From Paenibacillus sp. FJAT-29882 (GTDB taxonomy: Bacteria > Bacillota > Bacilli > Bacillales > DSM-1321), in the NCBI RefSeq assembly GCF_001510645.1, contig NZ_LMVB01000001.1:2490981-2554980 (forward strand): DNA of 64,000 nt, written 5' to 3'. This document shows, in pieces, positions 50,915 to 59,290 of this stretch. Positions within the stretch are counted from its first letter, which is position 1; each line of letters starts with the position of its first letter. The notes beneath the pieces are model-generated. The model saw nothing but the letters and a program-made list of their open reading frames with translations, was not told the origin of the DNA and made no database searches. Position numbers and translations under genes: made by a program.

Positions 50915-52627
50915 TTATGGCTTAACAACAAGCGGAACGAATTTCCCTTCATTGACTGAAATTAAACCACGATCTGTTATTTTTAGCGCCGGGCTCACAG
51001 GTAGTGATAAAGTACTTATAGACATGATGACATTATAATGCTTATAGCCTAATGATTTCAGAGTAAGCGTCAGATGATCCACCTGCTCGGCAACGATTTC
51101 TAATGGCTCCTCAGAAAGAATGCCTCCAACCGGAAGCGGTACACTTGATAATACTTCACCATTCAAAACACAGCAAATACCACCTTGACTCTGGATTACT
51201 TCATTCGCTGCAAGTATCATATCTTCTACGTTATGGCCGATGACTAATAAATTATGATTATCGTGAGAATAGGTTGTAGCGATAGCCCCTCGCTTAATGA
51301 TGTCCCCGCTTATCAATCCATGTGCTCGGTTTCCATTTTTCCCATATCGTTCAAACGTTGCAATTAATCCATACTCACTTTCCTGCCAATCCAGCTTACC
51401 ATTGGAAATGGATAGAGTATCGTGAATTTCTTTTGTAAACGTAGAGCCGTCATTCACTTCAATGATTCGACAAGGATAACTACCATCTTCTAATTCCAAT
51501 GATACTTCAAAATCTTTCGCAGTTAACTCATTCAGCACGATACTACGATAAAAGTTTTCCGGGAAGCTCTTTTCACTTACCGCCTGCTCATAAGGCTGCT
51601 TGTGATGATAAACTTGTTCACCATCTTTATAAACTTCTTCTATAATAAATGATTCAAGATTTGAAACTAATAAAAAGTCGGCAATTTTTCCGGCTGCAAT
51701 GATTCCGCGATCATGCATCTGCATCCTTTTCGCAGGCGTATACGTACAAGCATATATAGCTTTCTCTGGCGGCATGCCCATTTGAATTGCTTTCTTTAAT
51801 AAATGGTTCAATTGTCCATATTTCTGAAAATAATCCGGCATCACATCATCAGTTACAAAGCAAAAATGCTCATCCACCGCTTCATTCATTAAGAATGCAA
51901 TGATTTCTTCGGTCATGGATTTTTCTTGAATTTCTAAAAACATCCCCGCCGCGATACGTTGCTGCATCCCTTCCACTGTTTGATGTGTATGATCTGAATT
52001 GACACCTGCAAATAAAATTTGCTGTAATTCCAAATCAAGTAGTTTAGGAACGTGGCCTTCGATAATTAAGTCAGGGTAATTTGTTTTGATATAATTCAAA
52101 ATTTGATTCGTTTTACATGCTGGGTCCGTAATCACATCATAGAAATTCATGATTTCACCTAAACATTTCATTTCACCCGTTTGTAGCAATTCATCAATAT
52201 CTGCAATTTCGATACTCCCACCTGTAGTCTCCATCGTTGTCGCGGGCACTGAACTTGGAATTGCATAGAACATATCTGCTACACAGTCACGACTTGCTTT
52301 CATCATTTCCTTCACACCAGAGACACCAAAGACATTCGCCATTTCATGCGGTTCTGGTACAATCGTCGTTACCCCATTTTTGATGATTCCATATGAAAAG
52401 GTAGCTGGTGTAACCATTGTGCTCTCGATGTGTAAATGAATATCAATTAAACCTGGGATCATATATTTTTCTTTTGCTTCAATTACTTTATCAGCAGAAA
52501 AAAAATCTTGTCCACGTTCGCCAACATAATAGAATTTCCCATCGACAACTGCTACATTACTTTTCATGAATTTCTTCAAAAAGCTATTATAAACGTTGGC
52601 ATTCGTAATTAGCATATCTATTTTCAT
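50915..52627 (-). CDS. Adenine deaminase
   Basis: A 570-residue amidohydrolase-superfamily enzyme converting adenine to hypoxanthine and ammonia. Metal motifs include PGLIDIHLHIEST (HxH near residue 63), EPHEMANVFG near 93, EGHVPKL and DHTHQTVEGMQQRIAAGM; the C-terminal ade-specific domain has YSHDNHNLLVIGHNVEDM and GGICCVLNGEV. It resembles AdeC and YerA of Bacillus. It is last in a six-gene operon with a nucleoside hydrolase, so adenine released from adenosine would be fed in here. AGGAGG precedes the ATG. The product enters purine salvage. Confidence 0.9.
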   Translation of the reverse strand: MKIDMLITNANVYNSFLKKFMKSNVAVVDGKFYYVGERGQDFFSADKVIEAKEKYMIPGLIDIHLHIESTMVTPATFSYGIIKNGVTTIVPEPHEMANVFGVSGVKEMMKASRDCVADMFYAIPSSVPATTMETTGGSIEIADIDELLQTGEMKCLGEIMNFYDVITDPACKTNQILNYIKTNYPDLIIEGHVPKLLDLELQQILFAGVNSDHTHQTVEGMQQRIAAGMFLEIQEKSMTEEIIAFLMNEAVDEHFCFVTDDVMPDYFQKYGQLNHLLKKAIQMGMPPEKAIYACTYTPAKRMQMHDRGIIAAGKIADFLLVSNLESFIIEEVYKDGEQVYHHKQPYEQAVSEKSFPENFYRSIVLNELTAKDFEVSLELEDGSYPCRIIEVNDGSTFTKEIHDTLSISNGKLDWQESEYGLIATFERYGKNGNRAHGLISGDIIKRGAIATTYSHDNHNLLVIGHNVEDMILAANEVIQSQGGICCVLNGEVLSSVPLPVGGILSEEPLEIVAEQVDHLTLTLKSLGYKHYNVIMSISTLSLPVSPALKITDRGLISVNEGKFVPLVVKP

Positions 52628-52644
52628 TCTGTTCGCCTCCTGTT

Positions 52645-53709
52645 TTACTTAACAAGTACCATGTTGTTCGCTGGAAATTCGAGTATGATTTCCTCGCCAA
52701 CTTGATAAGGTACAAGCATTTCTTGATTGACTGTAAAATCTCCAATTGGCGTTTCTACGATATATTGATAGCTTCTTCCTAAATACGTTCTTATCTTCAC
52801 TTTTCCAGGCAGTGCATTTTTCGTCGAAGTTACAGGTCCTTGAATTGGACGGATCACTAAATTATCTGGACGAATCGCACCGACTTTTTTATCAGTATCT
52901 GAATTTTCTTTATTTTTTTGAACGATAAATGTATATCCCGACTTTGTCAGTTCAATTTCATTTTCATGAATGGTTTGGTCTTCAAAGTCGATAAAGTTTT
53001 TAAAACCGATAAAGTCTGCGACAAATTTCGTCTTCGGATAATTATAGATCGTAGCGGGGTCACTTAATTGCTCAATAATTCCTTTATTCATAATTGCCAC
53101 TTGATCTGAAATCGCGAAGCATTCTTCTTGATCATGAGATACGTAAACCGTTGTGATGCCAAGCTCCTGTTGAATACGGCGAATTTCAATCCGCATATTT
53201 TCACGGAGATTGGCATCAAGATTACTAAGAGGCTCATCGAAAAGTAATAAATCAGGCTCAATTACTAGTGCCCTTGCGATCGCAACACGCTGTCTCTGAC
53301 CACCTGAAAGTTCTTTTGGATATCGTTTTTCAAACCCTCTAAGATTAACGATTTCTAACACACTTGCCACTCGTTTTTCTATTTCACTTTTGGAAGCCTT
53401 TCTAAGCCGAAGTCCGAAAGCTACATTATCAAAAATCGTTAAATGAGGAAATAGTGCATAGTTTTGAAATACGAAGCCAAAATTTCTTTTGTTAACCGGG
53501 ACCTTTGTATAATCCTTGCCTTTATATAAGAACTTGCCATTATTTGATTCAAGAAAGCCTGCAATTAATCGAAGGGTTGTCGTTTTTCCACAGCCACTTG
53601 GACCAAGCAGAGAAACAAACTTCCCTTCTTCAATTTCTAAATTAAAATCCTGCAATATATTTTGTTTGTTGTATGCAACTGATATGTTTTCTAATGTGAA
53701 TAAAGCCAT
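52645..53709 (-). CDS. ABC transporter ATPase, PotA-like (polyamine/opine type)
   Basis: A 354-residue ATPase: GPSGCGKTTTLRLIAG, Q-loop FVFQNYALFPHLT, signature LSGGQRQRVAIARAL, LLLFDEPLSNLD, SHDQEECFAISD and a C-terminal TOBE domain (VGAIRPDNLVI...). These belong to the spermidine/putrescine/iron/opine (POPT) group. The operon context with nucleoside hydrolase and adenine deaminase points to a purine-related ligand rather than polyamine. CGGAGG precedes the ATG; it ends 18 bases before the deaminase gene. Confidence 0.9.
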   Translation of the reverse strand: MALFTLENISVAYNKQNILQDFNLEIEEGKFVSLLGPSGCGKTTTLRLIAGFLESNNGKFLYKGKDYTKVPVNKRNFGFVFQNYALFPHLTIFDNVAFGLRLRKASKSEIEKRVASVLEIVNLRGFEKRYPKELSGGQRQRVAIARALVIEPDLLLFDEPLSNLDANLRENMRIEIRRIQQELGITTVYVSHDQEECFAISDQVAIMNKGIIEQLSDPATIYNYPKTKFVADFIGFKNFIDFEDQTIHENEIELTKSGYTFIVQKNKENSDTDKKVGAIRPDNLVIRPIQGPVTSTKNALPGKVKIRTYLGRSYQYIVETPIGDFTVNQEMLVPYQVGEEIILEFPANNMVLVK

Positions 53710-53724
53710 TACTTGTTGCCTCCG

Positions 53725-54513
53725 TTATCGTTTAGTGAAATATGATAAGCCCATTAACCGCTCAACTATGAACATAAAGAACGCCGTAATAATCATCAGC
53801 ATTACTGAAATGGCTGCAATTGTAGGATCAAAGTACGTTTCAACATATGTTAGCATTTGTATTGGAAAGGTGCTGACACCTGGTCCAGTCATGAATACGG
53901 AAATATCAACATTATTGAATGATTCTAAAAATGCAATCATAACGGCTGCGATGATTCCTGACTTGATATTAGGCAGAACAACCTGAAAGAATGTTCCAAT
54001 CTTGCTTGCACCCAAGCTATGTGCTGCTTCTTCAATAGAGAAATCGAAGGTTGACAAACTTGAAGATATTACGCGGATAACAAATGGAAGCATAATAATT
54101 GTATGACCGATAAACAAGCCTGTATAAATTGGTAAATGATAGGTTGTAACAATATAACGCAAAAACGTAAAACCTAAAACGATACCTGGAATCAAAATCG
54201 GTGAAATAAACACGGCATTCAAGACAGATTTTCCTTTAAAGTCGAATCTGGATAAAGCATAAGCCGCTGGAATTCCTAATATCAATGCCAAAAGATTTCC
54301 TGCTAATGAGACAATGATGGATGTCTTGAAAGATGTCAAAAACATGTTTACTTTAAAAATATTTTCATACCATTTAAACGAAAACGTCTCAATAGGAAAT
54401 TTCAGAACACTTCCGCCTTCAAAAGATGTAACGGAAATGATGAGCAAAGGCCCTAGTAAAAAAACAAATACAAGGAACGTAAATACAGCCAATCCCCGAT
54501 TTTTTTGCTTCAT
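53725..54513 (-). CDS. ABC transporter permease, PotC-like
   Basis: A 262-residue permease with about six helices and the EAA loop EEAAHSLGASKIGTFFQVVLPNI near residue 165. FLLGPLLIISVTSFEGG at the start is the PotC/YdcV pattern. It pairs with the PotB-like subunit encoded eight bases upstream and is energised by the PotA-like ATPase encoded downstream. Substrate not known from this subunit. Confidence 0.87.
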   Translation of the reverse strand: MKQKNRGLAVFTFLVFVFLLGPLLIISVTSFEGGSVLKFPIETFSFKWYENIFKVNMFLTSFKTSIIVSLAGNLLALILGIPAAYALSRFDFKGKSVLNAVFISPILIPGIVLGFTFLRYIVTTYHLPIYTGLFIGHTIIMLPFVIRVISSSLSTFDFSIEEAAHSLGASKIGTFFQVVLPNIKSGIIAAVMIAFLESFNNVDISVFMTGPGVSTFPIQMLTYVETYFDPTIAAISVMLMIITAFFMFIVERLMGLSYFTKR

Positions 54514-54520
54514 ATTAACC

Positions 54521-55342
54521 TTACCCCTTTGGATTTATTTTATATGCAATTTGGTTCATTATTATAGTCACCAGTAACGTGATAACAATCATAATTGTGG
54601 CAACGATTGCTGCTGTATGCCAGTCATTTAATGTTGTTGCATTTTGATAGAGAAATGTGGAAATTACCCGTTGTTTCCCTCCCAATAAAGCTGGAGTTGT
54701 ATAGGCCGTAAAGCTGCCGACAAAAACGAGAATACTTCCGATGACAAGTCCTGGCATGGACAGTGGCAGAACGACTTTCGCAAAAACACCTAGTCTAGAT
54801 GCGCCTAAGCTTTCTGCTGCCGTTAACAAATCCTCATCCATATTTTCCAAAACACCGATTAACGTAATAATAATTAATGGCAAGAATAAATGAACGAGGC
54901 CAATAATGATCGCAGTAGGGGTGTACAAAATATTTAACGGTTCTTCTATAAGTCCTATACTAAGTAAAAGCTTGTTGAGTACACCATTCTTCCCAATAAT
55001 AATCATCCAGCTGAATGAGCGGACAACTGAGCTAGTAAGAAGTGGGAAGATGGAAAGTAATAATAGGAGTACCTTGGTTCTTGTCCCAACCTTAGAAATA
55101 TAGTAAGCAACTGGAAAGCCTAATAAAATACAGATAAACGTTGTTACAAGACTAACTCTAAGCGTTGTTAGTAAAATACCGATGAAATACTTATCTTGAA
55201 AGTAGTGCAGATAACCTTCAAAGCTAAAGCTGCCTTCATTAAAAAATGTTGATCCAATCGTTAACAAAATCGGAATCACCATAAAGATTGTTAAAAATAA
55301 TGCTCCTGGCAATAACAACAGGTAAATCGTACGGTTTCTCAT
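54521..55342 (-). CDS. ABC transporter permease, PotB-like
   Basis: A 273-residue permease starting MRNRTIYLLLLPGALFLTIF, the PotB/YdcU-type beginning, with six helices and the EAA loop AAESLGASRLGVFAKVVLPLSMPG near residue 180. GGGAGG precedes the ATG. It lies 24 bases downstream of the nucleoside hydrolase gene. The pore would be the heterodimer with the next gene's product. Confidence 0.87.
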   Translation of the reverse strand: MRNRTIYLLLLPGALFLTIFMVIPILLTIGSTFFNEGSFSFEGYLHYFQDKYFIGILLTTLRVSLVTTFICILLGFPVAYYISKVGTRTKVLLLLLSIFPLLTSSVVRSFSWMIIIGKNGVLNKLLLSIGLIEEPLNILYTPTAIIIGLVHLFLPLIIITLIGVLENMDEDLLTAAESLGASRLGVFAKVVLPLSMPGLVIGSILVFVGSFTAYTTPALLGGKQRVISTFLYQNATTLNDWHTAAIVATIMIVITLLVTIIMNQIAYKINPKG

Positions 55343-55365
55343 TTTATCCTCCCAGTTTGCACACT

Positions 55366-56292
55366 TTAAGAATTTATGACCTTATGAAATAGTGCAATAA
55401 AAGCTTTTTCATCTACATCTAAACAAACATCAAGATTGGCTGTTCTCCCTAAACGATTTTGAAAATCACAAACCGTTTGTCCGTCACATAATTCACTGCT
55501 CGTTTCTACATCTACATAATATTTTCTCTTCGTCACAATATTAGCGTTTATTGCAATCGCAACAGCAAGGGGATCATGCATCACAGCACCATGAATCTGA
55601 TAACGCTCAAAATATCTTTGTCGATAATCCGTCGTACTTTCTTTAATATAAGAAGAAAGTATCGGATTATGAATGGCATCCATATGCTCTTCTGTTAGTA
55701 ACACTTTTCTAGTCACATCTAAACCGACTAAAGTCAAGGAAGGAAAACCCGCATGAAATACGATCTTTGCCGCTTCCGGATCAGTGAACATATTATACTC
55801 AGCAGTTGGTGTGACATTGCCTACGTCTTTCACTACACCACCCATAAAGATTACTTCCTTCACAAACTTCGTAATCTCAGGACACTTCTTTACTGCAAGT
55901 GCTAAATTTGTAAGAGGCGCAGTCATAACAAGGGTTACCTCACCTGGAAAACTCAATATCGAATTAATAATGAAATCAGGACCAAATCCTTCATCGGGTT
56001 GTTTTTTAGGAACCATATCCTTTAATGCTCCACCGATTCCATCTTCACCATGTATTCGGTGTTCAAAATAAGGGGTTCTCACTAATGGAGCAGAAGCCCC
56101 CATGATAACGGGAACATCCACTTCTGCTAATTCAACAATCTTACATGTATTAACCGTTGCAGCTTCTAAAGATACATTTCCATTCACAGTCGTAATCCCA
56201 AGTACATCCATCTCCTTGCTCTTTAAAGCAAGCAAGATTCCAATAGCATCATCTACTCCTGTATCAACATCAAGAATGACTTTTTTAGTCAT
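55366..56292 (-). CDS. Nucleoside hydrolase, inosine-uridine preferring type
   Basis: A 308-residue N-ribohydrolase splitting a nucleoside into base and ribose. The calcium-binding DVDTGVDDA motif (residues 8-16) is intact, followed by GITTVNGNVS, MGGVV, AEYNMFTDPEAAKIVF and MHDPLAVAIAI. It lacks a signal peptide, so it works after import. The ATG at 56292 has GAGGT seven bases upstream; a GTG three codons earlier overlaps the site. Its place between binding-protein and permease genes ties transport to cleavage. Confidence 0.9.
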   Translation of the reverse strand: MTKKVILDVDTGVDDAIGILLALKSKEMDVLGITTVNGNVSLEAATVNTCKIVELAEVDVPVIMGASAPLVRTPYFEHRIHGEDGIGGALKDMVPKKQPDEGFGPDFIINSILSFPGEVTLVMTAPLTNLALAVKKCPEITKFVKEVIFMGGVVKDVGNVTPTAEYNMFTDPEAAKIVFHAGFPSLTLVGLDVTRKVLLTEEHMDAIHNPILSSYIKESTTDYRQRYFERYQIHGAVMHDPLAVAIAINANIVTKRKYYVDVETSSELCDGQTVCDFQNRLGRTANLDVCLDVDEKAFIALFHKVINS

Positions 56293-56310
56293 AGTAAGCA
56301 CCTCAAATTC

Positions 56311-57354
56311 TTATTGAGCTAATTCCTTATTCCAACGATCAATCCATTGTTTTGAGTTTTTATTCACGAATTTCATATCAAGGATATTCAAGCTATTAAT
56401 AACATCTTCCCCATACGTAAGTCCTTTAGCTTCTTCTTCTGTTAATTGAACTTTCGTATTAACTGGTGAATCTATTTTTGCTTTTGCTGATTTTTCTTGA
56501 ACTTCTTTACTTAAAAGATAATTAATAAATTCTTCTGCTAGTTCTTTTTGCTCGCTGCCTTTTACAATATTCACTGTATTCATGACCGCATATCCGCCTT
56601 CTTTAGGTGAAACAAATTTAGCATTTGGAACAGCTTCCTGTAATTGTGCAAAGTACATTTCCATAATCGGTCCAGCTGCGATTTCACCTTGTGCAAACAT
56701 GTTTACGAATTCAGAAGTTTGCCCATATTCCTTAAGCACATTTGGCATAAGCTCTTTTAATTTCGTAAACGCAGCATCTTCATTAAATTTTGTATTTCCA
56801 CTTACTTTAGAAGCAGCATCTAAAAACATCGGTCCAGTCGTTGATGTAATTCCAGGGATCGTTATTACTCCACCTAGATCTTTATTCCATAAATCAGCCC
56901 ATGAAGTAATTGGTTTTTTTACCTCGTCAGGATTATACGCAATTCCGAATTGAGCGATTGTATAAGCTGGTCCATATTCTTTACCTAATGGAGCTTTGGC
57001 CATCTCATAGATATTCTCAACATTAGGAATAACGCTATGATCAATTTTTTCGAACAAACCATCCTGAATACCTTGCTCAGCATAGTAGTCAGATAAGTAA
57101 ATGACATCGACATCCGAATTTCCTTGGCGGACTTTGTTTAAACGATCCGCATTATTCCCTGAATCCAAAACAATTTCAACATTATGTTCTTTCTCAAAGG
57201 GTTTATACACTTCTTCTCGAAAGAAATCTTCCGAAAATCCCCAAGTAGAAATGACTAATTTTTCTTTTTTCGCTGATGAATCTGATGAAGAACAAGCACT
57301 TAATGTCAAAGCTAATGCAGATACCATAGTTAGATTTTTGATAATTTTCTTCAT
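56311..57354 (-). CDS. ABC transporter binding lipoprotein, PotD/spermidine-type
   Basis: A 347-residue lipoprotein with lipobox LSAC (cysteine near residue 21). The mature protein has LVISTWGFSEDFFREEVYKP, RQGNSDVDVIYLSDYYAEQG and GPAYTIAQFGIAYNPDEVKKP TSW segments of the PotD / opine-binding family. It is the first gene of the operon. The ligand is likely a purine nucleoside or a compound that yields adenine, from the enzymes encoded with it. TAGGAG precedes the ATG. Confidence 0.87.
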   Translation of the reverse strand: MKKIIKNLTMVSALALTLSACSSSDSSAKKEKLVISTWGFSEDFFREEVYKPFEKEHNVEIVLDSGNNADRLNKVRQGNSDVDVIYLSDYYAEQGIQDGLFEKIDHSVIPNVENIYEMAKAPLGKEYGPAYTIAQFGIAYNPDEVKKPITSWADLWNKDLGGVITIPGITSTTGPMFLDAASKVSGNTKFNEDAAFTKLKELMPNVLKEYGQTSEFVNMFAQGEIAAGPIMEMYFAQLQEAVPNAKFVSPKEGGYAVMNTVNIVKGSEQKELAEEFINYLLSKEVQEKSAKAKIDSPVNTKVQLTEEEAKGLTYGEDVINSLNILDMKFVNKNSKQWIDRWNKELAQ

Positions 57355-57395
57355 AATTTAAACTCCTATCATTCTGATATTTTTTAAAGCAATAA

Positions 57396-57445
57396 AAAAG
57401 ACAATCTCAAATAGAATAAGGTTATTCTACCCAAGATCGTCTTTT
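57396..57445 (-). terminator. Long terminator between the DUF2294-like gene and the purine operon
   Basis: Arms 57397-57417 and about 57422-57443 pair over AAGAC/GTCTT, ATCT/AGAT and TAGAATAA/TTATTCTA. A run of six T follows on the minus strand. Confidence 0.75.
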
Positions 57446-57529
57446 CCTTGTAAACAAAGAGATAAATAATCATTCGGTTTATTATTGCGGCGTTTCGTCC
57501 AGATAAATCCGGTTGAAAATCCAATATTA

Positions 57530-57883
57530 TCAAATTTCTCGTAAAACAATATTTGTAAAGGACTTTTGGGTGGCTGCATCATAATCTCTTAGAACAGCTT
57601 CAATATCCCAATCCGTCCTTTCTTCTAATTTCTGCCTTAATTTCTTCTTATATAGTAGAGATAAATGAAAATCGACTTCTTGCTTTAGGCTAGGTACCTC
57701 TCCCTCCAGCACAATCGATCGTGGTGCTCTACGATGCTTAGCCTGCAGTGTAAGTACATTAGCTTCAATTGATACCTTCATGGAAAGCGTACCAATTCCG
57801 AATAATTCCTTTGAAACTTCATTATAAGCATGAGAAATTAATTTCTTTGTTTCATTATTATTGCTTGGGAAAATATTTATCAC
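57530..57883 (-). CDS. DUF2294-like small protein
   Basis: A 117-residue protein. GIGTLSMKVSIEANVLTLQA KHRRAPR, a central DFHLSLLYKKKL helix, and DAATQKSFTNIVLREI at the end resemble DUF2294 (B. subtilis YbcI-type). The role of the family is unknown. The assigned GTG overlaps AGGGG; an ATT codon three positions on has better spacing, so the start is uncertain. It stands alone with its own terminator. Confidence 0.5.
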   Translation of the reverse strand: MINIFPSNNNETKKLISHAYNEVSKELFGIGTLSMKVSIEANVLTLQAKHRRAPRSIVLEGEVPSLKQEVDFHLSLLYKKKLRQKLEERTDWDIEAVLRDYDAATQKSFTNIVLREI

Positions 57884-58343
57884 CCCTGCAGTTCTTCGTT
57901 ATTGATGATTATACATACTATCCAGCACATTTTCAATATAATGTTCGTATTATTTGTTATTTTTTTTTAATCTATACTATTTTTTTAAAATTATCCAGTC
58001 AAATACGAATAAATAGCCACTTTTTTCAAAATTCTGGATTGATAAAACCATTCATTATCAAATAAATCCATTTTAGATATTATTTTAATATATCGTAATT
58101 CAATTACTAATTAACTATTTATCACCTTTTTAACTATCCTCCCTTAGCGCTAAGCCCATGAAATAGCGCAGTAAAATTTCCTCATTTTTACATTTTATTT
58201 AGGGATATTATGTAAATTGGATTATTCTTGTATTATAATAGAAGAAAGGAGGAATTTTAAGGGAAATATAAAAAAAGAACCGTTTCCTTTTCACGCAAGG
58301 TAGTTCATTTCAGGCTACAAATAGAAGAGGAGTATGATGGCAA
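57884..58343. other. AT-rich divergent intergenic region
   Basis: No gene seen. TATAAT at 58235-58240 is a possible -10 box for the secreted-protein gene, without a well-placed -35. A run AAGAAAGGAGG at 58243 resembles a ribosome site but no start codon follows it at a usable distance. Confidence 0.35.
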
Positions 58344-58880
58344 ATGCATAAAGAAAATAAAAACCTTGTCATTCTCTCGTCGTCCTTTGTCTTGTTAGTC
58401 GTATTGAACTTTCCTTCATCCGCTGTTTACTCTAATGATTTAATGACTGTAGAACCGATCGAATCCGCCTTGGAGCTAGCCAGCCATTCAGACGTCGAAC
58501 AAGCAAAAGCACTTGTCGCAAAAGCTTTGACTGTGAATGAAAGCGCGACTTATACACTCAATCATGAACAAGCCCTATTACTTGGCTATACTGAGGATCA
58601 AGTCAACCAATTAGCTGAAACATTTGAATCATTTACACCGGAAGAAGTTGCCTATATAAGCGAACAAACGCAAGCTAAACCTATTGACATACCACTCATC
58701 CCTATTGACTTGAGTGAGCTGATAGCCATTATGACCGCTTTAGGATTAGCAGGCATTGCCCAACAATTCTTACAAGAATTATACAAAAATGGTCTCACAC
58801 AAGCATGTAAAAGATTTTCACGACGGAATAAATATATTAAAAATTTTTGCAAAAATAATAAATATCCGACATCTATGTAA
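58344..58880 (+). CDS. Secreted protein of unknown function
   Basis: A 178-residue precursor. Residues 1-30 form a signal peptide with hydrophobic core LVILSSSFVLLVVLNF and a likely cut after SSA-VYS. The mature part is helical: AKALVAKALTVNESATYTLN, EDQVNQLAETFESFTPEEVA, then a hydrophobic helix LSELIAIMTALGLAGIAQQF and a basic tail KRFSRRNKYIKNFCKNN. It may associate with membranes, as small bacteriocins or holin-like peptides do, but no family is assigned. GAGGAG lies 11 bases before the ATG; a five-codon frame (ATGATGGCAAATGCATAA) overlaps the start. Confidence 0.7.
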   Translation: MHKENKNLVILSSSFVLLVVLNFPSSAVYSNDLMTVEPIESALELASHSDVEQAKALVAKALTVNESATYTLNHEQALLLGYTEDQVNQLAETFESFTPEEVAYISEQTQAKPIDIPLIPIDLSELIAIMTALGLAGIAQQFLQELYKNGLTQACKRFSRRNKYIKNFCKNNKYPTSM

Positions 58881-58884
58881 AAAA

Positions 58885-58941
58885 GCGCAAGCGCCATAAT
58901 CAACCTAAAAGCATCTGACTAGATGAGATGGTTGCTTGCGC
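58885..58941. repeat. Inverted repeat GCGCAAGC / GCTTGCGC
   Basis: The two eight-base arms at 58885-58892 and 58934-58941 enclose CATC...GATG inner pairs. Elements of this kind are frequent after Bacillus genes; there is no T run, so termination is not assured. Confidence 0.5.
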
Positions 58942-58978
58942 AAAAATCGAGAGACAAAGTTTTCTCAGCTGTCCAAAA

Positions 58979-59010
58979 AGAAAGAAGACCATTCTCAGGT
59001 CTTCTTTCTC
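58979..59010 (-). terminator. Terminator after ypzG
   Basis: AAAGAAGACC pairs with GGTCTTCTTT around ATTCTCA; TTTCTTTTT follows on the minus strand. Confidence 0.8.
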
Positions 59011-59026
59011 TTTCTTCAGAATTCCT

Positions 59027-59179
59027 TTACCATCTGTGAGCCTTTGCATTAGTTCTTAAGATAAAGGTGTTTTGGGTCACTTCGGTATGGCCATTAACTT
59101 GAGATTTTGAACGCTTAGGTCTTGTCCAATTATGGTGAAACTGTTTCGAATGGGCATCAAGCTGATCTTTATAACTCAT
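59027..59179 (-). CDS. ypzG: YpzG-family small protein
   Basis: A 50-residue protein reading MSYKDQLDAHSKQFHHNWTR, PKRSKSQVNGHTEVTQNTFI, LRTNAKAHRW. FHHNWTRPKRSKSQVNG is the signature of the YpzG family, small basic proteins of Bacillaceae with unknown function, often linked to sporulation in B. subtilis. AGGTGA lies seven bases before the ATG and a clean terminator follows. It fell below the size usually annotated automatically. Confidence 0.85.
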   Translation of the reverse strand: MSYKDQLDAHSKQFHHNWTRPKRSKSQVNGHTEVTQNTFILRTNAKAHRW

Positions 59180-59290
59180 TCAAAAATCACCTCATCATTA
59201 GTATAGGTTATCCTGAAGCTGTGTGATATTACGAGAATATCTTTTAAAGTATGTGTCACTTCCCATAAAATCATACAAAGTTTTTACCCT

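Noticed and set aside
53516..53986. 156-codon plus-strand frame over the ATPase/permease junction
   Set aside because: It is fully antisense to two clear transporter genes with intact motifs.
57355..57530. Purine riboswitch in front of the purine operon
   Set aside because: The conserved junction sequences are not there; the visible hairpin is a terminator of the upstream gene.
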